DNA of 7,490 nucleotides from Dehalococcoidales bacterium (GCA_028713395.1 JAQTOJ010000095.1:1-7490); one strand, 5' to 3'. Shown: positions 1-5,898, counted from the stretch's first letter. Numbers and translations are program-made. Notes: generated from the sequence alone by a model not told the origin.

Positions 1-129
1 TTCGGCGGTATCGGCTATATGATGGATTCTCCCATGCAGCGCCATTTCCGTGATGCCAAGTTGACCACCATTTATGAAGGCACGACGGAAGTACAACATA
101 TGGTCATTGCCCGTTCGGTCATGAGATAA
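1..129 (+). CDS. Acyl-CoA dehydrogenase, C-terminal fragment (5' end outside window)
   Basis: Frame 1 is open from the left edge to a TAA at 127-129 and gives the last 42 residues of a protein. The segment RDAKLTTIYEGTTEVQ (residues 17-32 of the fragment) matches the C-terminal signature of acyl-CoA dehydrogenases (RDAK-x2-x-IYEGT-x-E-x-Q). In the family this lies at the end of the all-alpha C-terminal domain, near the FAD and the subunit interface, and the preceding GG-x-GY segment is also typical. Family role: FAD-dependent alpha,beta-dehydrogenation of acyl-CoA thioesters in the cytoplasm, passing electrons to ETF. The catalytic Glu and the acyl-binding region lie outside the window, so the substrate cannot be inferred. 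The protein ends normally, so only the 5' part is missing. Family assignment is firm; the specific member is unknown. Confidence 0.9.
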   Translation, partial: FGGIGYMMDSPMQRHFRDAKLTTIYEGTTEVQHMVIARSVMR

Positions 130-162
130 CTGATCGATAGGGGTTGAATAGGGGGCTGAATT

Positions 163-227
163 GTGAGCGATACCGAATAAGCACGTAGATAATCTGTAGC
201 AGCTAGCGCTCACCATTACCGGTATCG
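163..227. repeat. Two overlapping inverted repeats downstream of the acyl-CoA dehydrogenase
   Basis: GTGAGCG (163-169) is the exact reverse complement of CGCTCAC (207-213). The overlapping CGATACCG (168-175) is the reverse complement of CGGTATCG (220-227). The two pairings share bases, so they are alternatives. No T-tract follows on the plus strand, so this is not a clear intrinsic terminator. It may be 3'-end structure of the dehydrogenase mRNA. Confidence 0.4.
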
Positions 228-250
228 ACACTCGCGAAAATATTTGCGCC

Positions 251-308
251 GGATTCCTTCATCGTCATTGCGAGGAATCCGCCTGAGGCGGGCGACTCGG
301 CAATCTCA
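251..308. repeat. REP-like interspersed palindrome between convergent genes
   Basis: ATTGCGAG (267-274) pairs with CTCGGCAAT (296-304) with one bulged G, enclosing CCGCC-TGA-GGCGG (279-291). The whole reads like the TCATTGCGAGGA...GGCAATCT family of short interspersed palindromes found intergenically in many bacterial genomes (recalled from general knowledge; no second copy in this window). An alternative pairing GGATTCCT (251-258) with AGGAATCC (273-280) also exists. It lies 12-16 bp from the stop of the minus-strand MFS gene, between convergent genes, and could stabilise or end both transcripts. No T-tract flanks it. Confidence 0.6.
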
Positions 309-320
309 GAGGGGGGCAGT

Positions 321-1727
321 CTATTTTTCAGATTGTTTCCGTGCATGGTGTATATTGCCCCTGGCTAGAGAGGCGAATATCGCCGCAAAGCAACTGATCG
401 CCGCGATCAGGAAAATCACGTGTGTACTGGTGATAAAAGCCGGATGATTTTCTTGCGTGATCTTTACCTTTCCGATGACCATCGCAAACACCACCATCAC
501 TACACCCATGGAAAGCATCATTCCTATCTGGCGCATCGTCGCCAGCGTGGCGGAAGCAAATCCGTAAACCTTCTGATCGGCGGAACTCATAATAGCATTG
601 GTGTTCGGTGAAGAGAATAACGCAAACCCGAAACCCAGCAAAACCAGCGCCCCCACGATGTAAACCACCGGGGTGTTCTGTGTCAGAAAAATCAGCATGG
701 CTATGCCAATTGTGGTCACCGCCATGCCCGCTGATGCCAGCGCGCGCGGCTCCACCCGGTCCGATAGTTTACCGAATATCGGTGAAAATACCGCCTGGAT
801 GGCAGGACTGGAAACTAGAATAAAACCGGCCGTTTCTGAAGAGAAGCCCTTGATCTCTTGCAAGTACAGACTTAAAACAAAGGAAACCGCCCAGGTGCCG
901 CTGTAATTCACCAGCGCCGCCAGGTTGGAAAAAGCAAAACCCCGGTTCTGCCGGAAAAGGTTCAGGTGGATTAGCGGTGTTGGCGTGCGGTTTTCCCACC
1001 AGAGAAACAAACCTCCGCCAGCCACCGCGCCGATCAGCAACCATACTCCCGCCATTTGCGGTAGTTCAGAAAATCCGTACATCAATGTGATTAGCACCAG
1101 GCTGTAAAGTAACGCCCCCGGCACGTCGAACTTTTCTTTTTTCGTTTCAAATTCCGCTCTCAGTTTCCAGAGTATCGCCAGCACTACCAGCGCGCTCACG
1201 GCCGTACACCCGATGAAGATACTGCGCCAGCCCAGGTACCTGGTCATGAAGCCCCCGAGCACCGGCCCCATGGATAGCCCGATATACACCGCGGCGGTGT
1301 TGATACCGAGCACCCTGCCTCTGTCTTTGGCGGGATAAGCAGAAGTCAGAATGGCGATGGCGGTGGCAAAAATGGCCGCGCCGCCGATTCCCTGTATCAC
1401 CCGCGAAAGCAATAACAGTCCCCCGGTTTTGACGACCACGGATAAAAACGCGCCGATGGTAAAAACGATGTTCCCCGCCAGGAAAACCTTGCGGCGCCCG
1501 TACATGTCTGCCAGCCTGCCGAACGGCACCAGTAAAGCCGCTGATCCCAGAATGTAGGCGGATGTCACCCAACTCAGGGCAATCACATTGAGATTGAATT
1601 CATCGCCGATTGCCGGTAAGGCGATGCTGATGGAAGAAGTCATAAATGGAATCAGAAAAGACGCCAGTATCGTGATTACGAGGATGGCGGTGCGGCTATT
1701 CAGGTTGGCGGAAGGTTTCTGTTCCAT
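321..1727 (-). CDS. MFS transporter, DHA2 (EmrB/QacA-like) drug/proton antiporter family
   Basis: A 468-residue, very hydrophobic protein with about 14 predicted membrane helices, roughly at 14-36, 50-70, 81-98, 104-128, 138-160, 166-187, 202-219, 226-243, 267-290, 296-318, 330-348, 352-375, 398-420 and 430-454. MFS motif A is GRLADMYGRRK (70-80) in the loop after TM2. Motif B is R109-VIQGIGG. The antiporter motif C is G150-x3-GPVLGG (to 159) in TM5, the mark of proton-coupled exporters. The length suits the 14-TM DHA2 group. Inferred role: proton-driven export of an unidentified compound across the cytoplasmic membrane. It begins 17 nt after the rhodanese lipoprotein gene on the same strand and has no clear Shine-Dalgarno sequence of its own, so it is probably co-transcribed and perhaps translationally coupled. 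It converges on the acyl-CoA dehydrogenase. The family is certain; the substrate is unknown. Confidence 0.93.
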   Translation of the reverse strand: MEQKPSANLNSRTAILVITILASFLIPFMTSSISIALPAIGDEFNLNVIALSWVTSAYILGSAALLVPFGRLADMYGRRKVFLAGNIVFTIGAFLSVVVKTGGLLLLSRVIQGIGGAAIFATAIAILTSAYPAKDRGRVLGINTAAVYIGLSMGPVLGGFMTRYLGWRSIFIGCTAVSALVVLAILWKLRAEFETKKEKFDVPGALLYSLVLITLMYGFSELPQMAGVWLLIGAVAGGGLFLWWENRTPTPLIHLNLFRQNRGFAFSNLAALVNYSGTWAVSFVLSLYLQEIKGFSSETAGFILVSSPAIQAVFSPIFGKLSDRVEPRALASAGMAVTTIGIAMLIFLTQNTPVVYIVGALVLLGFGFALFSSPNTNAIMSSADQKVYGFASATLATMRQIGMMLSMGVVMVVFAMVIGKVKITQENHPAFITSTHVIFLIAAISCFAAIFASLARGNIHHARKQSEK

Positions 1728-1744
1728 GTCTATCTATTTTTCGC

Positions 1745-2170
1745 TTATTTTACTACCGGATAACCGGCAGCCTGCCAATCATTCATCCCGTTAAGCATAT
1801 TGTATACTCTGGTAAAACCCTTCCCGATCATGGCTTCCGTCGCAAGTTGGCTGCGCCGACCGCTGCGGCAGTAAACCAGGTATGTTCGGGTCTTATCAAG
1901 TGCCTGAATTTTATCTGTAAAGTCGGCGGCTTCCTGATCCACGTTGATCGCGTTCGCCATGTGCCCCTCGGCAAACTCCGTTGGCGTGCGCACATCCAAA
2001 ATAACGAAATTTGTGTTACCAGAATTCTCGTTTACCAGGTTGCGGGCTTCGGCCGCCGTCACGTTTTGCACGACCGAGCTGGGTGGTTTTGCCGTTTGAC
2101 AACCCGCCAGGACAGCGAGCGTCGTTGATAATATCAAAACTATTGTTATGTATTTAATAATTCTGTTCAT
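1745..2170 (-). CDS. Rhodanese-domain lipoprotein
   Basis: With the start at 2170 the protein is 141 residues. Residues 1-23 are a signal peptide (N-R-x2-K n-region, then hydrophobic ITIVLILSTTLAV) ending in the lipobox LAGC with Cys24 as the predicted lipidated residue. Residues about 35-141 form one rhodanese domain: DVRTPTEFAEGH (59-70, CH2A-like), the active-site loop CRSGRRS (101-107, catalytic Cys101) and a C-terminal NGMNDWQAAGYPV (CH2B-like). Six-residue loops of this kind are usual in sulfurtransferases. Inferred location: anchored on the outer face of the cytoplasmic membrane. Family role: transfer of sulfane sulfur or persulfide handling; the acceptor is unknown. An upstream in-frame GTG at 2209 would add 13 residues, but the 2170 ATG has the better Shine-Dalgarno and gives a clean signal peptide. 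First gene of a probable two-gene operon with the MFS exporter. Confidence 0.92.
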   Translation of the reverse strand: MNRIIKYITIVLILSTTLAVLAGCQTAKPPSSVVQNVTAAEARNLVNENSGNTNFVILDVRTPTEFAEGHMANAINVDQEAADFTDKIQALDKTRTYLVYCRSGRRSQLATEAMIGKGFTRVYNMLNGMNDWQAAGYPVVK

Positions 2171-2175
2171 ATTTT

Positions 2176-2180
2176 CCCTC
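2176..2180 (-). promoter_or_regulatory. Ribosome binding site that decides the rhodanese start
   Basis: On the minus strand GAGGG sits 5 nt before the ATG at 2170. This favours that start over the in-frame ATG at 2182 and the GTG at 2209. The 14-nt string GAGGGAAAATATGA is identical to the initiation region of the divergent gene at 2429. Confidence 0.75.
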
Positions 2181-2271
2181 ATGTTCTTACGTTTCAGGTA
2201 TTTTACCACCTTTTCCTATGCTGAAGTCATTTAGTGTTCGGCAGGGAAGATAAACGCCGTGGTTACTTTAC

Positions 2272-2300
2272 ATAATAATAGATAACCCGCATAGTGTCCA
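2272..2300 (-). promoter_or_regulatory. Sigma70-like promoter for the rhodanese-MFS unit
   Basis: On the minus strand TGGACA (2295-2300) is followed by a 17-nt spacer and TATTAT (2272-2277). Each hexamer differs from consensus at one position. The predicted start is near 2265, giving a leader of about 95 nt before the ATG at 2170. Found by inspection only. Confidence 0.6.
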
Positions 2301-2428
2301 CTTAGCGTCTTACGTGGAGAATCCTTTTCACCCAAGCTTTTTCGCTCTCAACGTTTGTGATAACATAGAGAATAATTGCGCGCCCCCAAGCCATCTCCAC
2401 GCGCTTCTACAAGTCACGGAGGGAAAAT

Positions 2429-3223
2429 ATGATACGCTTTCTCCAAGTCTTTAATTACTCCGAGGGTGTCAGCGAACCGGACGGGGAGCGTTGGTATCTG
2501 CACACTCATGTTCCCCAGGTGAAAAAACTGCCGGGCATCGTGCGTTATCGCTCCTGGAAACAGTGGGATGCCGCAATTCCTTACCCCAGCGCCGGCGCGC
2601 CCACGCCCTTCAATCAGTACATCCGCCGCACCGAACTCTGCTTTACGGATAAAGCTCAGGGCATCCAGACCGTCATGGAGAATGAGCAACTGTGGGCAAC
2701 CGCGCCTAAAGGGACGCCCGGTTTCCGCCAGATAGAATGCATGTTTCTTGAGGAAGAAGAAGAATACAACTTGCTGCGCGATGCCCCGCCGCAGCATTAT
2801 AAATATATGACTTTGCCGCTCTGGTGGCCGAAGGGCGCCCCGGCGGTTGATCCCAATGAAGAGATTTTTATTGATAGCTACTGTTTTTTCTATTCGCCGC
2901 AATTACCCCAGCATATCGGCGAAGACTGGTATCTCGGGCACCACACCCGTGAAGGTAAACAGTTGCCCGGCATGAAACACTACAAGACCTGGCGGGTGGT
3001 CCGCGTGCCGGAAACGCCGCAAGGTCTTATCAAGCCCAATAAGTGGGCGCGTCTTACGGAATTGGGTATGAGTCCGAACGCTTTTCGCGCGACCATGTGC
3101 AATGAAGAAACCCGCATCCGTTTTACCCCCTCGCCCGTCATCCCCAGCCCCGGCGTCATCACGGGCTGGATGAATATTTCCATCAAGCTTGACCAGTACG
3201 ATGACCTGCTGGCAAAAAAGTAA
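2429..3223 (+). CDS. Tandem EthD-like domain protein
   Basis: A 264-residue soluble protein with no signal peptide or membrane segment. It has two copies of an EthD-type (ferredoxin-like, dimeric alpha-beta barrel) domain. Copy 1 (about 1-110) holds GERWYLHTHVPQVKKLPG (19-36), Y40, W43 and R67-TEL. Copy 2 (about 145-258) holds GEDWYLGHHTREGKQLPG (164-181), Y185, W188 and R208-LTEL. The copies line up with a constant offset of 145 residues through the W-Y-L...LPG...Y..W core. Single EthD domains are about 100 residues and usually homodimerise, so the fusion probably builds the barrel within one chain. A linker around 110-144 is acidic (EEEEE), then Pro/Trp-rich. EthD proteins are associated with oxidative and catabolic clusters, but their chemistry is mostly unknown; no function is claimed here. 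GGAGGG (2418-2423) lies 5 nt before the ATG. The SDR gene follows after 157 bp on the same strand with no terminator between. Confidence 0.85.
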   Translation: MIRFLQVFNYSEGVSEPDGERWYLHTHVPQVKKLPGIVRYRSWKQWDAAIPYPSAGAPTPFNQYIRRTELCFTDKAQGIQTVMENEQLWATAPKGTPGFRQIECMFLEEEEEYNLLRDAPPQHYKYMTLPLWWPKGAPAVDPNEEIFIDSYCFFYSPQLPQHIGEDWYLGHHTREGKQLPGMKHYKTWRVVRVPETPQGLIKPNKWARLTELGMSPNAFRATMCNEETRIRFTPSPVIPSPGVITGWMNISIKLDQYDDLLAKK

Positions 3224-3296
3224 GTTGACTGTCGTTACTTGGTCTCGATTTTTGAGGGTTGACGGCTAAAAAGCCTCAGAGTGTGAACTCACTTCA

Positions 3297-3339
3297 CTCT
3301 CCCTTGGAAAGAGCCTGTCGCAGGCATGAACGGGGAGAG
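3297..3339. repeat. Imperfect palindrome in the EthD-SDR spacer
   Basis: CTCTCCC (3297-3303) pairs with GGGAGAG (3333-3339), enclosing GCCTG-TCG-CAGGC (3313-3325). This nested arrangement resembles short interspersed intergenic palindromes. No T-tract follows, so it would more likely be an mRNA processing or stability element inside an operon than a terminator. A smaller GGCT-AAAA-AGCC hairpin lies just upstream (3264-3275). Confidence 0.5.
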
Positions 3340-3380
3340 ATATAAAGGGAATTGAAATAATTAAAGGAGTTGATATCATA

Positions 3381-4160
3381 ATGGATTTACCCAGATTTTC
3401 ACTGCAAGGTAAAGTCGCGCTCGTCACCGGTGGCAGCCGGGGTATCGGCGAGGCCATTGCCGTCGAATTCGCCAAAGCCGGCGCCGATATCGCCGTCACC
3501 AGCCGCAAATTACCGGAGCTGGAAAGAGTTGCCGGAGAAGTCCGCAAGTTGGGGCGTAAAGCTCTCGCCGTCGAAACACACGTCGGGCGGTTAGACCAGA
3601 TTGAAAAATGTATCGCCACCGTTATGGCGGAATTCGGCAAAATAGATATTCTGGTCAACAATGCCGGTACCAGCCAGGCGATTCCCGCCCTGGACTATAC
3701 GGAAAGAGCATGGGACGCCGTCATGAATCTCAACCTCAAAGGGTTGTTTTTCATGAGCCAGGGGGTCGCCCGGATCATGAAAGAAAAAGGCGGCGGCAGC
3801 ATTATTAACATCGCCTCCGTCAGCGGTATCAAGTCTGAAGTCCCGGTCATCGCCTATTCGGTCAGCAAGGCTGGCGTTATCATGGCTACCAAGAGCATGG
3901 CGATCGAATGGGGGCAATATCACATCCGGGTAAACGGCATCGCGCCAGGCCCGGTGGTGACCAGACTCTACGATTCCCATTTCATTAACATGACGGAAGA
4001 ACAAATAGAAAAAGCCCACGAAGCGGTTGGCAAACGATTGCCGGCCAGACACGTTGGTCAACCCTATGAAATCGCCGATGCGGCGATTTACCTGGCTTCC
4101 GATGCTTCCAGTTTTATGACCGGTCATACTATGGTAGTCGATGGCGGCACTTTGCTTTAG
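3381..4160 (+). CDS. Short-chain dehydrogenase/reductase (classical SDR)
   Basis: A 259-residue protein of the usual classical SDR length. Cofactor motif TGGSRGIG (16-23), NNAG (93-96), catalytic Ser146, Tyr159 and Lys163 (Y-x3-K), structural N117/N119 in the MNLNLKG stretch, PG at 189-190 and C-terminal VDGG (253-256). The basic residue after strand beta-2 (SRK, 41-43) suggests NADP(H) preference, by family analogy. Family role: reversible oxidation of an alcohol to a ketone, or reduction of a 3-oxo group, in the cytoplasm. Overall pattern is closest to the gluconate-5-dehydrogenase/3-oxoacyl-reductase-like subgroup, but the substrate cannot be named. AAAGGAG (3363-3369) precedes the ATG by 11 nt, a slightly long spacing, and no better in-frame start exists. 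It follows the EthD-like gene and ends 20 bp before a strong terminator. Confidence 0.95.
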   Translation: MDLPRFSLQGKVALVTGGSRGIGEAIAVEFAKAGADIAVTSRKLPELERVAGEVRKLGRKALAVETHVGRLDQIEKCIATVMAEFGKIDILVNNAGTSQAIPALDYTERAWDAVMNLNLKGLFFMSQGVARIMKEKGGGSIINIASVSGIKSEVPVIAYSVSKAGVIMATKSMAIEWGQYHIRVNGIAPGPVVTRLYDSHFINMTEEQIEKAHEAVGKRLPARHVGQPYEIADAAIYLASDASSFMTGHTMVVDGGTLL

Positions 4161-4180
4161 GTCGTTTTTCGGTTCAATGC

Positions 4181-4216
4181 AGAGGAGGCACCCCAAAGGT
4201 GCCTCCTCTTTTGTTT
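4181..4216 (+). terminator. Intrinsic terminator after the SDR gene
   Basis: Perfect 12-bp stem AGAGGAGGCACC (4181-4192) with GGTGCCTCCTCT (4198-4209), loop CCAAA, followed by TTTGTTT. It starts 20 bp after the SDR stop and closes the EthD-SDR unit. Confidence 0.93.
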
Positions 4217-4468
4217 GCGAGATATCATGTCATCAATATTTTGTTAACCGCTAGAAAATGCCAAAGTGGGTGGCAGGCGTCTTCCATCCCGTACGAATCT
4301 CAATGAATCGGGACTTGGTACGGGATTGACGCGGTGGGAGAGGCGTTGTTGAAAATACCAAAAAGGATTTGTTCACCGCCCTTCGTCTGGCGCGTGGCAA
4401 CAAACAAGCCCGGGTCTTGCTTCATCCCTTCTGATAATGTAGCGTTCCATCGTGAATTTCTTCTTTTT
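4217..4468. other. Gene-free stretch before the ADC-like promoter
   Basis: About 250 bp between a terminator and a promoter. Open frames here (a 63-codon frame on plus, a 73-codon frame on minus) have no credible ribosome binding site and no family resemblance I recognise. It contains a 9-bp inverted repeat (4286-4326) and a short imperfect palindrome CAAGCCCGGGTCTTG (4407-4421). Function unknown; it could be a decayed gene, an untranslated RNA or simple spacer. Confidence 0.5.
4286..4326. repeat. 9-bp inverted repeat in non-coding DNA
   Basis: ATCCCGTAC (4286-4294) is the exact reverse complement of GTACGGGAT (4318-4326), with 23 nt between. No T-tract follows. It could be an RNA stem or a protein-binding site; there is no further evidence. 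Confidence 0.45.
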
Positions 4469-4497
4469 TTGAGTATCGCTCTTTGCTTTGGTATGAT
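4469..4497 (+). promoter_or_regulatory. Extended -10 sigma70-like promoter for the ADC-like gene
   Basis: TTGAGT (4469-4474), 17-nt spacer, then TATGAT (4492-4497) preceded by the extended element TGG (4489-4491). Predicted start is near 4504, giving a leader of about 59 nt. A T-rich run lies just upstream (4457-4470). Found by eye. Confidence 0.65.
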
Positions 4498-4562
4498 GAT
4501 TATTAGATTACCCTCTGACACATGAGCGGTAAAATATTAGAGTTGCGAGGAATAAGGATACT

Positions 4563-5363
4563 ATGGCTTACAAGTTCGAAGCAAAACCCTATTTCCAACC
4601 TGCCCATTTTGGAGCCTGGCCGGTCGAGCCGGTGCTGCACTACGGCGATCTTACCGCCTACTACATTACTTATACCACCGATAAAGACGCTGTGGCCTCG
4701 ATGCTTGCCCCCGGTTTTGAACCGCCGGATGTGCCCACGGTTACGGTTTGGGCGCAATACTGCCGCGATGTCAGCTTCCTGGCTGGCTTCGGCTACAACA
4801 TTGTTGGCATCAACTTCGGCGCTGTCTGGAAAGGTAAGAAAGAAACCCGCAACGGTGCTTTTTCCGCCGTCCTCTGGGAAAACGATTTCTACCCCATCAT
4901 GTACGGCCGCGATCATTTAGGCGCCCCGAAAATCTGGGGAGATATCCCTGACATTCAGATTACCAATAAGGGTAAAAGCCGCCGCTTCCTCTGTTCGGAA
5001 AAAGGCACCACCCTGGTCGAAGGCTTTGTTTCCGATCTGAAACCCGTCCCCGCCGAAAGTTTAAAAGCCATGGACGCCAATTCCCGGAACGGTAACTGGT
5101 TCTGCTGGAAATATATTTCCAACGCCAACCAGAAGAAAGCCGATCTCAGTCTGCCCACTTCCCTGCATAGCCAATCCAAGCTCAAAGAAGCTTGGACCGC
5201 CACCGGCACTCACAAATTCCACCTGCCCAAGTGGGAAGAAGCCCCGCTCTCCTCTCACATCATGGCGGGCTTGAGCAAGCTGAAAGTCAAAGAATATACC
5301 GGCGCGTTCGTTTCCCGGGGTGAAAACGACCTGCTCTTCGGGGAAATCGATTACCTGGAATAG
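4563..5363 (+). CDS. Acetoacetate decarboxylase (ADC) superfamily protein
   Basis: A 266-residue soluble protein, close to the length of Clostridium acetobutylicum ADC (about 244). Recognised from the central GRDHLGAPKIWGD (115-127), which matches the GRE-x4-PK active-site segment. Lys123 aligns with the Schiff-base Lys115, which forms an imine with a beta-keto acid. By my hand alignment, from memory of the clostridial sequence, the residues equal to Arg29, Glu76 and Lys116 are Leu30, Ile80 and Ile124. The N-terminal fold core (YYITYTTDKDAVASMLAPGFEPP, about 33-55) and a C-terminal EIDYLE also suit the family. True acetoacetate decarboxylation is therefore doubtful; ADC-like relatives also do aldol, dehydration or other imine chemistry. 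AAGGA (4554-4558) lies 4 nt before the ATG. Monocistronic, between its own promoter and terminator, downstream of the SDR and EthD genes on the same strand. Confidence 0.87.
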   Translation: MAYKFEAKPYFQPAHFGAWPVEPVLHYGDLTAYYITYTTDKDAVASMLAPGFEPPDVPTVTVWAQYCRDVSFLAGFGYNIVGINFGAVWKGKKETRNGAFSAVLWENDFYPIMYGRDHLGAPKIWGDIPDIQITNKGKSRRFLCSEKGTTLVEGFVSDLKPVPAESLKAMDANSRNGNWFCWKYISNANQKKADLSLPTSLHSQSKLKEAWTATGTHKFHLPKWEEAPLSSHIMAGLSKLKVKEYTGAFVSRGENDLLFGEIDYLE

Positions 5364-5447
5364 TTATTCGTTTTCCTTCCCCGCGAAAGCGGTGCCCCAC
5401 AAATTAAGAATAGTTCCCCTGTTATAAGGGAATGGAAGGACAAGTAG

Positions 5448-5483
5448 ATAGCCCCGTCTATAAAAGACGGGGCTATTCTTTTT
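5448..5483 (+). terminator. Intrinsic terminator after the ADC-like gene
   Basis: Perfect 12-bp stem ATAGCCCCGTCT (5448-5459) with AGACGGGGCTAT (5465-5476), loop ATAAA, followed by TCTTTTT. It lies 84 bp after the stop codon. A weaker TTCCC/GGGAA hairpin (5414-5432) precedes it. Confidence 0.92.
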
Positions 5484-5552
5484 AGCCCGGAATCCATCAC
5501 GGTTATGTTTGGTAGCAGTTTTTCCGCTTCCTTGTTTTGATAGTTACGTAAT

Positions 5553-5579
5553 GGTGGGTTTAGCGTAGCGTAATCCACC
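5553..5579. repeat. GGTGGGTT...AATCCACC palindrome
   Basis: GGTGGGTT (5553-5560) pairs with AATCCACC (5572-5579), with one G-T wobble, around TAGCGTAGCGT. This matches a widespread bacterial interspersed hairpin type (GGTGGGTTACGC...AACCCACC), by recollection. Confidence 0.65.
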
Positions 5580-5602
5580 CGCCTTCCCCGCAGTCTTGTT
5601 TC

Positions 5603-5629
5603 TGGTGGCACAGGCGTCTTGCCTGTGGG
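5603..5629. repeat. GGTGGCACAGGC palindromic repeat, copy 1
   Basis: CACAGGC (5609-5615) pairs perfectly with GCCTGTG (5621-5627), loop GTCTT. The unit TGGTGGCACAGGCGTCT is repeated exactly 269 bp downstream. The loop differs at its last base (T here, C there), which keeps the stem intact. Confidence 0.8.
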
Positions 5630-5645
5630 TCGCTCTCTCGTTGTC

Positions 5646-5668
5646 ATTATCGGGTTTAGCCCGATAAT
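5646..5668. repeat. ATTATCGGG perfect hairpin
   Basis: ATTATCGGG (5646-5654) pairs with CCCGATAAT (5660-5668), loop TTTAG; 9 perfect pairs. No T-tract on either side, so probably a repeat element and not a terminator. Confidence 0.65.
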
Positions 5669-5684
5669 CCAGGGTATCCCGTAG

Positions 5685-5764
5685 GGGCGGGTGTCAGTAG
5701 CTTGCTACTGTTAACCCGCCCGTCCCTTCGGTAGCTCGCCACTGTTCAGCAGTTAACTACTGTT
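5685..5764. repeat. Compound palindrome with GTAGGGGCGGG head and degenerate CAGTAGC copies
   Basis: An outer stem GGGCGGGT (5685-5692) with ACCCGCCC (5714-5721) encloses an inner stem CAGTAGC (5695-5701) with GCTACTG (5704-5710). Downstream GGTAGCTCGCCACTGTT (5730-5746) is a diverged copy of the inner segment (13 of 17 bases equal to 5696-5712), and CAGTTAACTACTG (5750-5762) looks like a third, further decayed one. Confidence 0.6.
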
Positions 5765-5871
5765 TACCTACCTTTCTATATCGTCTTGATTCTCGGTTAT
5801 TTGTTTATTGTATTTTGTTTGTTATTTGCTGCTTGTCTATTGATTATTGCATCCCGTTCGTTCCCCCTTTA

Positions 5872-5898
5872 TGGTGGCACAGGCGTCTCGCCTGTGGC
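5872..5898. repeat. GGTGGCACAGGC palindromic repeat, copy 2
   Basis: CACAGGC (5878-5884) pairs with GCCTGTG (5890-5896), loop GTCTC. Same orientation as the copy at 5603. It ends about 20 bp before the rlmN -10 element, so it supplies whatever -35 region that promoter has. Confidence 0.8.

Noticed and set aside
2341..2380. Promoter for the EthD-like gene around TGTGATAACAT
   Set aside because: A weak extended -10-like string can be drawn, but no acceptable -35 lies 16-18 nt upstream, so it was not called.
3591..4196. 201-codon minus-strand frame opposite the SDR gene
   Set aside because: It is antisense to a gene with complete SDR motifs, runs into the intrinsic terminator and shows no family features.
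4261..4430. T-box riboswitch upstream of the ADC-like gene
   Set aside because: Only a loose GGGTGGCA match. No stem I specifier, no antiterminator/terminator pair, and a separate promoter lies downstream of it.
4300..4521. 73-codon minus-strand frame in the spacer before the ADC-like gene
   Set aside because: GTG start without a usable ribosome binding site, antisense across the promoter, unrecognised product. Kept only as part of the unexplained block.
4522..4920. 132-codon plus-strand frame starting in the leader of the ADC-like gene
   Set aside because: It overlaps the ADC-like gene in another frame, has no ribosome binding site, and its product is low-complexity Pro/Ser/Thr-rich.
5351..5647. 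98-codon minus-strand frame
   Set aside because: It reads through an intrinsic terminator and two interspersed palindromes and overlaps the end of the ADC-like gene.
5603..5898. The two GGTGGCACAGGC units as a CRISPR array
   Set aside because: Only two copies, 269 bp apart, with other palindromes between them and no cas genes. They are interspersed hairpins.
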